Assembly (NCBI RefSeq): GCF_036488675.1 | Contig: NZ_CP133149.1 | Span: 110,819 to 174,818, forward strand | Direction: 5' to 3' | Source: Sinorhizobium chiapasense | GTDB lineage: Bacteria > Pseudomonadota > Alphaproteobacteria > Rhizobiales > Rhizobiaceae | Length of the DNA stretch: 64,000 nt | Part shown: one piece after another, positions 57,739-64,000 of the stretch | Position numbering within the stretch: position 1 is the stretch's first letter | Layout: every line of letters starts with the position of its first letter | Position numbers and translations under genes: made by a program | The notes under the pieces: model-generated | Databases searched by the model: none | Told to the model about the DNA's origin: nothing | The model's input: the letters and a program-made list of their open reading frames with translations, nothing else

Positions 57739-58312
57739 CATCAGTCGCGGGCCGGTCACGTTCCTCCCGCGTGATCGGCCCTTCCCGCTTCACAACCGCC
57801 GATGACCGTGGGCCAGAATCGACCTGGCCCACAATCATGTTGAGGGGAGGCCCCGATTCCCCTCCCCTCAAACTCCCCTTCCCGCCCGGGTTTCCTTGCG
57901 TTTCAGGAACTGGTTTGCATCAAAGTGCTTCAGCATTGGGGCTCAAAAGCGGCGGTTTAAGATCAGCAAAAACGAGGCAAGCCACTAAGAAGTAAGGGCA
58001 TTCGCGCTCGAACACGCGCCTTACAGGCGTTTGCGTGTAGCACGTTGTTGCACCTTTTTGGTTTATGAGGTTATTTTTTCAAATGGCGGAATCAGTCGTG
58101 ATTCCGGTGCTCACGCATTCTGATCAAATTTCATGGAGATGACAGGCCCGACCAGAAAAGAAAAACCGCTCCCGAACAAGTCCGGAAGCGGGGTCTATGA
58201 GTCAATAAATTAGCCGAATCCTTTCTCGCAGACCCTCCCTTCCCTGTCAATTGCAAAAGCACCTTTTCGGTGAACGGCGAAGCTTTGCCTGGTCCCTAAG
58301 TGGAGACGAGGA
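57739..58312. other. Intergenic region upstream of repC
   Basis: 574 bp without a gene. Contains a C-rich leader-like stretch (57840-57895), a hairpin CGGAATCA/TGATTCCG at 58087-58106 and a minus-strand terminator at 58155-58191 that probably ends an antisense RNA. Confidence 0.55.
58156..58215 (-). ncRNA. Candidate counter-transcribed (antisense) RNA controlling repC
   Basis: On the minus strand a hairpin (CCGCTTCCGG... GGAGCGG, stem ends at 58187-58191 and 58166-58170) is followed by TTTTTCTTTT, a classic Rho-independent terminator, 120 bp upstream of repC. In repABC plasmids a small antisense RNA with just this layout represses repC. The 5' end is a guess; a TTGACA at about 58234-58239 on the minus strand could be the -35 box. 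Confidence 0.6.
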
Positions 58313-59590
58313 ATGGGGAATACCCAATTTCATCAGCGGCCAATCGGCCGCAGGATAACGCCGCAGCGTGCGCAATTCCGGCGTCTGGCAGAGTCGGCGG
58401 ATATCGGAACCGTGACGCGTGCCCAATTGGCCGTGCTTGCTCAAACCCTGACATGCACAGGGCTAATCAACGGGACCGAAAGCCACCTGTTAGTCGCGCT
58501 GATCAATACGGTTCCCGCTGAATCATTCGACAGGTCCGGCCGTCCGATCGTATTCAAATCGAACCAGCAACTGGCCTTCGAGATCGGCCGGTCGGTCGGT
58601 CGCGTCAGCCGCATGCTATCCAGCCTCTTCGACGCTGGCCTGATCACGATGCAGGACAGCGGCAACTACAAGCGCTATCCCATCCGCAATGGCGACGGCG
58701 AGATCACGGACGGTTGCGGAATCGACCTTCGCATCCTGATCGTCCGATATGCCGAACTTGACGAGCTCGTGAGACAGGTTAGGGCTCAGAAGAAAGCCGC
58801 CGACGCGGCTTTACGGCGCTACCGCGGGGCGCTTCGCAATGCTCGCTATGCCCTCTCGGCCGCAGCAGAGCTTTCCGAGGGGGCATTGGGTCGCATCGGA
58901 TCCCGCGTCGAGCGCGTAAGCGATTTTGTTGGAGCTGCCGGCAAGGCCTCGAGTCGCGTGCTGCGCCGGGCAACGGCTCTTCTGGAGTGGTTGATAGAGC
59001 GGATGATGCAGCTCCCGCGCCGATCGGCAGAAGCGCAAGAAACGCAAAATATGACATGCTGGTATGTCGAAAACGGCATGCACAAACAGACTACAACCCC
59101 TCATGCCTTTGACGAGAGTAATCAGGAACGGCGTTCGGCTAACGCCGAACAACTCAGTTCGCCTAAGGCTGGCTCCGCCAGCAAATGGGCTTTTGAAGAA
59201 AGCCTGAGGCGAGGCCGTAGCGAAATCAACCAGCCACGGCGCTTGCCGCAGGCAATGGTGGCATTGCAAGACGTGCTTAGGGCGGTGCCAGCGCTGAAGA
59301 CCTACGGGTTTGCCCCCAGCAGTTGGGCCGACCTAGCGCGGGCCGTGCCGCTGATGTGCCGGTTTGCCGGGATCTCCGAGGATGCCCGCGCCCGCGCGGT
59401 CGAGCAGATGGGCGAGCAGCAAGCCGCCGTCGCCGTCGCCGTGACACTTGAGAAATACGACCGGCAGGAAGTCAGCTCGCCGGGAGGATATTTGCGGGCT
59501 ATGACGGACCGCGCCGCCGCGGGCGAATTGCATCTCGCCCGCTCTGTCTTCGGGCTCGCTGCCCGAAATTCCATGGAGGTCAGACATTGA
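58313..59590 (+). CDS. repC: Plasmid replication initiator RepC
   Basis: A 425-aa RepC of the repABC/repC family, the replication initiator. N-terminal domain with the wHTH SNQQLAFEIGRSVGRVSRML (about 80-105), a coiled middle (LDELVRQVRAQKKAADAALR), and the RepC C-terminal domain (SSWADLARAVPLMCRFAGIS; SPGGYLRAMTDRAAAGEL). oriV in this family lies within repC, often in its AT-rich middle. No repA or repB precedes it; repC may stand alone or have partners elsewhere. GACGAGGA lies close to the ATG. Confidence 0.92.
   Translation: MGNTQFHQRPIGRRITPQRAQFRRLAESADIGTVTRAQLAVLAQTLTCTGLINGTESHLLVALINTVPAESFDRSGRPIVFKSNQQLAFEIGRSVGRVSRMLSSLFDAGLITMQDSGNYKRYPIRNGDGEITDGCGIDLRILIVRYAELDELVRQVRAQKKAADAALRRYRGALRNARYALSAAAELSEGALGRIGSRVERVSDFVGAAGKASSRVLRRATALLEWLIERMMQLPRRSAEAQETQNMTCWYVENGMHKQTTTPHAFDESNQERRSANAEQLSSPKAGSASKWAFEESLRRGRSEINQPRRLPQAMVALQDVLRAVPALKTYGFAPSSWADLARAVPLMCRFAGISEDARARAVEQMGEQQAAVAVAVTLEKYDRQEVSSPGGYLRAMTDRAAAGELHLARSVFGLAARNSMEVRH
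59030..59110. other. Candidate oriV within repC
   Basis: The most AT-rich stretch of repC (AACGCAAAATATGACATGCT and neighbouring bases). In repABC plasmids the origin lies within the AT-rich middle of repC. Position by analogy only. Confidence 0.35.
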
Positions 59591-60099
59591 GACGTAACGC
59601 TTTGCCCGCGCTATTCGCCGCCCTCGTCATCGTTCACGGTTCGGCGGAGGCCGCCGATTATTCCGGCCGTGCCCGTGTGATCGATGGCGACACCATCAGC
59701 ATCAGGAATCAGCGCGTCAGGATAGCGGCGATCGATGCTTGCGAGCGCGACCAGACCGGATTGAAAGATGGGAAGGTTTGGCGCTGTGGCGTCGCAGCCC
59801 GCAGCTACCTGGGAAAGATGTTAGACGGCCAGCATGTGCGCTGCGACATCATCGATCAGGATCAGTATCACCGCCTGGTGGGCCAGTGCTTCATCGGAGA
59901 CGTCGATATCGGCCTTGCGATGGTGAAGGCAGGACTGGCCGAGGCAATGCTGCGGTATCTGCCGGCGACCCACTCAATCAGCGAGGTCGAGTACGGCCAG
60001 GCCGAGAACCGCGCCCGCGATAATGGCTTTGGCATGTGGTCGGCCGAGATCGAGAGCCCGCACGTCTATCGTCGTTCCAAATCTTCTGGGAACCAGTGA
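59587..60099 (+). CDS. Exported thermonuclease-like (SNase) protein
   Basis: A 170-aa staphylococcal-nuclease-fold protein. Signal peptide (1-22, ALFAALVIVHGSAEA), then YSGRARVIDGDTISIRNQRV with the calcium-site Asp, RIAAIDACERDQ (Arg and Glu), and QYHRLVGQCF (second Arg). The catalytic Arg-Glu-Arg set appears to be present, so nuclease activity is plausible. TTG start overlaps the repC stop (TTGA), giving translational coupling. Confidence 0.85.
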   Translation: MRRNALPALFAALVIVHGSAEAADYSGRARVIDGDTISIRNQRVRIAAIDACERDQTGLKDGKVWRCGVAARSYLGKMLDGQHVRCDIIDQDQYHRLVGQCFIGDVDIGLAMVKAGLAEAMLRYLPATHSISEVEYGQAENRARDNGFGMWSAEIESPHVYRRSKSSGNQ

Positions 60100-60499
60100 C
60101 CTGCGAGATAGCCAATACGGAGCAGTGGCGCCGACGGCACGCGAAGCATATTGCTTCAGTGTCGCCATCGAAAATCGCCGCGAAACCTGTTGATCAGGTC
60201 GCGTCATTGCATAATATTGGTGCAAATTGTGCGGTTGGTACGTCGCTGACAAACGGGGAAACGTTGCCAAAACGGTTCAAGCCACACTCCTCCAGGGCGG
60301 TTGCTTTTGACGCTCGTTCGCACGTCGACGCGGTTTACGCAAAGCGGACGCCACAAAAATTTCCCCGCCTTCGGCTTCCTCGCGAAGCAAATTTTTGCGT
60401 CCTCTCGCCTCCTCCGCTCACGCTCCGGCCTGCGGTGCGCACCGCTTTCCGCCGTGCCTTTGGAACGATCATCGCAACCGCCAAAGAGGAGTGAAAGAC
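60100..60499. other. Intergenic leader of the DUF736 gene
   Basis: 400 bp without a recognised gene. The part at 60355-60450 is a GC-rich leader-like sequence (CTTCGGCTTCCTCGCGAAGC and on) like those before other plasmid genes here. CCAAAGAGGAG precedes the DUF736 start. Confidence 0.4.
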
Positions 60500-60832
60500 A
60501 TGAACATCACCAACTACATCCAGTTCGACGGCGACAACCTTGACACCGCAAAGGGCGCTGGCCTCATCTCCACTATCGACCGCGACATGGACATCAAGGT
60601 CGTGCCGTTCGAGTCCGACAATGAAAAGGCCCCGACGCACCGCGTCTACGCCAAGTCACCGCGCGGCCATGACATCGAGGTCGGCGGCATCTGGAAGAAA
60701 GAGAACCAGGACGGCAAGCCGTACTACACCCTCTCGATCCGCAAGCTTCGCTACAACGCCAATCTCGGCCGGTTCCCGGGCCAGGACGACGCCTCCCTGC
60801 AGGCGATCATCGAATGGGAACCCCGCGATTAA
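60500..60832 (+). CDS. DUF736 family protein
   Basis: A 110-aa DUF736 protein, characteristic of alphaproteobacterial plasmids and integrative elements. Signature: RVYAKSPRGHDIEVGGIWKK and YYTLSIRKLRYNANLGRFPG. Function unknown, often next to mobility genes. Confidence 0.88.
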   Translation: MNITNYIQFDGDNLDTAKGAGLISTIDRDMDIKVVPFESDNEKAPTHRVYAKSPRGHDIEVGGIWKKENQDGKPYYTLSIRKLRYNANLGRFPGQDDASLQAIIEWEPRD

Positions 60833-60952
60833 ACCGCTCACAGCGCCCGGCTAGTAGCCGGGCGCTCACCTTCGAAAGGCTGGAAAATCCCGCAAATTGC
60901 TGGATTTACGGCATTTTTCCTGCTAGGGTGGGTCGTAACTGGAGATTTGCCG

Positions 60953-61156
60953 ATGAACGTTCATTCCCGCCGTCCGGATCGTTCCCCGGAAGCGATCGAG
61001 AAGCGGCGCAAGGCCGCTGAACAGGCGCGCGCTGCCAATATCCGGCAGGGCTACGTTCACGATCCTGCCCTCGAGGAGGCGACCGCGCGGTATGTCGCCG
61101 GCGACATCACCCGCGAGGAATACCGGCAGCTCATGATCGAGCCGCCTGTCAGATAA
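60953..61156 (+). CDS. VbhA-family antitoxin of a Fic toxin
   Basis: A 67-aa antitoxin of the VbhA family, which blocks the ATP site of a Fic AMP-transferase. In VbhA the inhibitory helix carries S-x-x-x-E-G; here the matching stretch is A28-NIR-Q32-G33, so both the Ser and the Glu are replaced. The rest (PALEEATARYVAGDITREEY) is typical. The ATG at 60953 has GGAG nine bases upstream. Followed by the Fic gene. Confidence 0.75.
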   Translation: MNVHSRRPDRSPEAIEKRRKAAEQARAANIRQGYVHDPALEEATARYVAGDITREEYRQLMIEPPVR

Positions 61157-61184
61157 CCTCCGGATCAACCTTCAAGAGCAGAAG

Positions 61185-61212
61185 GCCGCCTGCTTAGAGC
61201 TGGCGGCTTTTT
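61185..61212 (+). terminator. Terminator between vbhA-like and fic-like genes
   Basis: GCCGCC (61185-61190), 11-base loop, GGCGGC (61202-61207), then TTTTT. It lies between the antitoxin stop and the Fic start, so it could keep toxin levels below antitoxin. Confidence 0.7.
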
Positions 61213-61232
61213 GTTGAGCTTCGCCATGGCTG

Positions 61233-62276
61233 ATGAACGCCCCAAAGGTTCCTACACCGTATCCCAACACGTCGGACGATCCAGACCGGACGAACGTTCT
61301 GAAAAACAGATGGGGAATCGAAACCCATTCCGAGCTGCGCGTGAAAGAGTATCGCGCGACCGCCGTGCGGATGCAGGAAATTGCTGAAGGCGACGGCCCG
61401 AAAGGCAATTTCGACAAAGCCCACCTGAAGGCGATCCACGGCTACATTTTTCAGGATGTCTACGAATGGGCCGGTCATACGCGCAACGAAAGTCCGGTCG
61501 TCGAGGGGCAGCGCGTAGAGCCGATCGGTGGCCTCTCCAAGGGCGGCTCGTCATTCCTGCCCGGCTCGCGGATAGAAATGGGCCTGGACGAGGCGCTGAA
61601 GCCGATCCGAGACCCGCAGGCCCTTCGCAATGCAACGCCCGAAGAGTTCGCTGAGCGGGCCGGAAGAGTCCTCTCAGAGCTGAACTATGTGCACCCGTTC
61701 AGAGAGGGGAACGGACGTGCGCAGGAGGCGTTTATTTCCGAGCTGGGCCGCCATTACGGCCACGAGATCGACTTCTCCGCAATTACCAAACCGCGCATGA
61801 TCGAGGCGTCAATCGAGACCACGAACGACCCGTCCAGTCCGGCCATGAAGCACGTCATTGAGGACGCGACGAACCCGGGCCGTCGGGAGGCCATTCGATC
61901 CGCTTTCGAAGACTTGCGGGAGGTCGGTGAAGAGCCTTTGCACCATCATGTTCGCACTGCCCGCGCCGGAGAAGAAATCACTGGCCAGATTCTCGGCCAC
62001 GACAATCGCCTCGCCAGCCTTGTGACCGATCAAGGGATTGTCGTCGCCGATCGCGCGGATCTGCCGGAGAAGTTGCCAGACGAGGAGGAGATCACGTTCA
62101 CTGCCCGGTCGGACTTTTCCCGAGTGATGCGAGAGCAGCCGGCCCAGGAGGCGCAATCGCAGCCGGCGCCGGCGCGGCAGCCAGAGCAGGACCTTAACCC
62201 GGAGTTGAAGGCGATCGAGGCGCAAATGGCGGCACAGCGCAGTCGCGAGCGCGACGACGACGATCGCGGGCGGTAA
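61233..62276 (+). CDS. Fic-family AMP-transferase (VbhT-like toxin)
   Basis: A 347-aa Fic protein that would AMPylate a target such as a topoisomerase. The Fic motif HPFREGNGR (154-162) is complete, including the catalytic His. N-terminal TNVLKNRWGIETHSEL; flap PIGGLSKGGSSF. A C-terminal part (about 230-320; HDNRLASLVTDQGIVVADRA) resembles the small domain between Fic and BID in VbhT, ending in a charged tail; no full BID domain is seen. Pairs with the VbhA-like gene 76 bp upstream. An alternative out-of-frame ATG lies at 61226. Confidence 0.88.
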   Translation: MNAPKVPTPYPNTSDDPDRTNVLKNRWGIETHSELRVKEYRATAVRMQEIAEGDGPKGNFDKAHLKAIHGYIFQDVYEWAGHTRNESPVVEGQRVEPIGGLSKGGSSFLPGSRIEMGLDEALKPIRDPQALRNATPEEFAERAGRVLSELNYVHPFREGNGRAQEAFISELGRHYGHEIDFSAITKPRMIEASIETTNDPSSPAMKHVIEDATNPGRREAIRSAFEDLREVGEEPLHHHVRTARAGEEITGQILGHDNRLASLVTDQGIVVADRADLPEKLPDEEEITFTARSDFSRVMREQPAQEAQSQPAPARQPEQDLNPELKAIEAQMAAQRSRERDDDDRGR

Positions 62277-62497
62277 CCGGCCCAGCGGCTCTTTAAGCTG
62301 CAAGAGCTATCCATGAGCAGGAGGGGCCAATGCTCTACGCCCTCCCCTTCCGTTGGGTGATTTGACGGACAAGCTACGATAGCCCCTCCCCCACGCAACC
62401 GCTGGCGCGGTCCTCCACTCTGTTGCGGCCCTTCGGGTGCATGGGCTCGCTTCGGCTATCTCCGTTTTTTGCCGTCAACCAACGGAAGGAGACGGCA
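62277..62497. other. Leader region of ardC
   Basis: 221 bp with no gene; CGGAAGGAGACGGC is the ribosome site of the ArdC gene. A stretch at 62420-62470 resembles the leader sequences before other plasmid genes. Confidence 0.4.
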
Positions 62498-63373
62498 ATG
62501 CAGAGCATCAAGGACACCTACCAGCGCATCACCGATGCCATCATCGAGCAGCTTGAAGCCGGCACAAAGCCGTGGATCCGGCCCTGGCGCGGAAACAGCC
62601 GCGGCTCCCTCGTTCCCCGCCGCGCCACAGGCGAAACCTATCGCGGGATCAACGTCCTGATGCTGTGGCTCGCAAGCGAGCTCGCCGGCTACGAGGAAAA
62701 CACCTGGATGACCTACCGCCAAGCTCAGGATCTCGGCGCCCAGGTTCGAAAGGGCGAGAAAGGCTCCCTCGTCGTCAAATACGGCACCTTCACCCCGGGG
62801 GAGCGCGAAGACGACGACGACCGCGCAATCCCCTATCTCAAAGGCTATACGGTCTTCAATGTCGAGCAGATCGAGAACCTTCCCGACCGGTTCTATCGAC
62901 CCACCGAGGAGCTGCCGGCGCCGCCGGTTTCGCATCTTGAGACCGTCGAAATCTTTGTCCGCAATTCCGGCGCGGCGATCACCTACGGCGGAACGACCGC
63001 TTGCTATCGTCCCGCCCCCGACGACATCCTCATGCCCGACCGGGCACGCTTCGTCGACGAGGTTCACCTTTACTCGACCTTGCTTCACGAATTGTCGCAC
63101 TGGTCAGGTGCAAAGCATCGCCTCGACCGTGACTTGAGCGGCCGTTTCGGCAGTGAAAGCTACGCCATCGAGGAGCTGGTTGCCGAGCTCTCAGCTTCCT
63201 TCCTCTGCGCTGATCTTGGGGTGGCCCACGATCCTCGCGATAATACCGCAACCTACCTGGAAAGCTGGCTCAAGGTGCTGAAGAACGACAAGCGGGCGAT
63301 CATCACGGCCGCCGCTAAGGCTCAAGCCGCGGCCGACTACCTTCTTCGAACGACCGGCGTGGCGCCGGTCTGA
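62498..63373 (+). CDS. ardC: ArdC-type antirestriction / ssDNA-binding protein
   Basis: A 291-aa ArdC. N-terminal DUF1738-like ssDNA-binding domain (MQSIKDTYQRITDAIIEQLE; TWMTYRQAQDLGAQVRKGEK) and a C-terminal metalloprotease domain with HELSH (His197, Glu198, His201) and a downstream Glu in EELVAELSAS. ArdC proteins protect incoming conjugative DNA from restriction. Its last codons are duplicated downstream together with a parS site. Confidence 0.92.
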   Translation: MQSIKDTYQRITDAIIEQLEAGTKPWIRPWRGNSRGSLVPRRATGETYRGINVLMLWLASELAGYEENTWMTYRQAQDLGAQVRKGEKGSLVVKYGTFTPGEREDDDDRAIPYLKGYTVFNVEQIENLPDRFYRPTEELPAPPVSHLETVEIFVRNSGAAITYGGTTACYRPAPDDILMPDRARFVDEVHLYSTLLHELSHWSGAKHRLDRDLSGRFGSESYAIEELVAELSASFLCADLGVAHDPRDNTATYLESWLKVLKNDKRAIITAAAKAQAAADYLLRTTGVAPV

Positions 63374-63384
63374 TCCCGTGCAAA

Positions 63385-63402
63385 AGTTCCCCGCGGGGAA
63401 CT
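63385..63402. promoter_or_regulatory. parS-like palindrome 1
   Basis: AGTTCCCCGCGGGGAACT, a perfect 18-bp palindrome fitting the repABC parS consensus GTT-N4-GC-N4-AAC, the binding site of RepB/ParB. Confidence 0.85.
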
Positions 63403-63515
63403 GTGTCGCGAACTCCGTCGCGGCCGGCCGTTTGTTCGTCGGCGCAGGCGAGCATGTCACTATTTGCGTGGGATGCAGAATCTGGGGGCAGGGGGGCGCT
63501 CGTTTCCCCGGAACG

Positions 63516-63533
63516 AGTTACCCGCGGGGAACT
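63516..63533. promoter_or_regulatory. parS-like palindrome 2 (degenerate)
   Basis: AGTTACCCGCGGGGAACT, one mismatch to the other copies but still fitting GTT-N4-GC-N4-AAC. Confidence 0.75.
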
Positions 63534-63667
63534 ATGCACAAGCTGCCGCTGCGCAGAGCTAGTTACCCCTATCCTTAGCGCAGCTTTCGCCAATCATCAT
63601 GATCTGAGCTATCTTCGCGGAGCCCGAACGACCGGCGTGGCGCAGGTCTGATCCAACTTCATGTTCA

Positions 63668-63685
63668 AGTTCCCCGCGGGGAACT
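63668..63685. promoter_or_regulatory. parS-like palindrome 3
   Basis: AGTTCCCCGCGGGGAACT, identical to copy 1, preceded by the duplicated ardC tail. Confidence 0.85.
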
Positions 63686-63790
63686 TGGCCGCAATCTTCG
63701 CCGTGCTGCTGCGGTTCGCCGACACGGACGCGGGAGTATTTGCTTCAGGGGTCTGAGGCGCTGCGTGCCGATTTGCTCTCTGGTGCCGGA

Positions 63791-63808
63791 AGTTCCCCGC
63801 GGGGAACT
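63791..63808. promoter_or_regulatory. parS-like palindrome 4
   Basis: AGTTCCCCGCGGGGAACT, identical to copy 1. The four sites are spaced 131, 152 and 123 bp apart, a centromere-like array. Confidence 0.85.
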
Positions 63809-64000
63809 GTGCAAAGCATAGCCATTCACATCTGATCTGAATTCACGTGCCACAATTGATGCGCCGGGCCGAATCGGAGTACCGGTTAGTTGCGGAGAAA
63901 ACTCGAAATTGCGGGTTTTTGAGTAGTTATGGGGTTGTTAGCAGATCGTTAACCACAACAGCGGTTAAGTGGCGAGAGTGACCACCAAGGATTCTTTTTG

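Larger units (their letters stand above)
63374..64000. other. parS-bearing non-coding region at the right end
   Basis: Contains four parS-like palindromes and a duplicated ardC tail (63347-63375 and 63626-63654). No complete gene seen; a gene may start beyond 64000. Confidence 0.55.

Noticed and set aside
63385..63808. CRISPR-like array
   Set aside because: Repeats are 18-bp perfect palindromes with long unequal spacers, fitting parS sites, and no cas genes are present.

Overview
The window looks like part of a large plasmid from the Rhizobiaceae or a close relative (Alphaproteobacteria, Rhizobiales). The evidence is a RepC initiator with an adjacent antisense-RNA-like terminator, four GTT-N4-GC-N4-AAC palindromes of the repABC parS type, rhizobial families (DUF982, XapX, DUF736, VbhA/Fic, ArdC), a GTTC-N7-GTTC LexA box, a ROSE-type RNA thermometer and an alpha-r14-like small RNA. 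Genus and species cannot be decided by eye.

Layout. (1) 0.1-7 kb is a proteostasis island: SPW membrane protein, an NDUFS4-like protein, two small heat-shock proteins (one behind a ROSE thermometer), groES-groEL behind a perfect CIRCE operator, a frameshifted degP, two DUF982 proteins and a small ORF. (2) 7-9.2 kb holds debris: a frameshifted response regulator, the C-terminal half of a formylglycine-generating enzyme between 24-bp inverted repeats, and a truncated sugar-dehydrogenase small subunit. (3) 9.3-34.5 kb is a stress, detoxification and catabolic region. It has many redox enzymes (aldo-keto reductases, an LLM flavin oxidoreductase, a VOC dioxygenase, a haloperoxidase-type hydrolase), two MFS exporters, three complete LysR regulators divergent from their targets, one AraC regulator, two near-identical YcaC-type hydrolases around an amidohydrolase, and several broken genes. 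(4) 34.7-34.9 kb encodes a minus-strand sRNA with three CCUCCC-bearing hairpins. (5) 35-42.3 kb is an SOS mutagenesis block: imuA-imuB-dnaE2 behind a LexA box, with dinB divergent and an SRAP remnant. (6) 43-47 kb has small plasmid accessory genes separated by GC-rich repeats. (7) 47.6-53 kb has a Tat-exported sulfatase, a DUF1254/DUF1214 protein and an IS1182-type IS with a 4-bp target duplication. (8) 53-64 kb is plasmid maintenance and mobility: a DUF6998 protein, an IS110 element splitting a plasmid repeat, a frameshifted ParB-like gene, repC, an SNase-like nuclease, DUF736, VbhA/Fic, ArdC and a four-site parS cluster.

Working together: regions 1 and 5 give heat-shock and DNA-damage responses, region 3 handles reactive small molecules through local regulators, and region 8 replicates, partitions and protects the plasmid. 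The partner repA/repB genes are not in the window and may lie just beyond its right end.

Caveat: at least eight genes carry one-base frameshifts, several in short homopolymers. Some may be sequencing or assembly indels rather than real pseudogenes. Family names come from reading the translated sequences; no database search was run.
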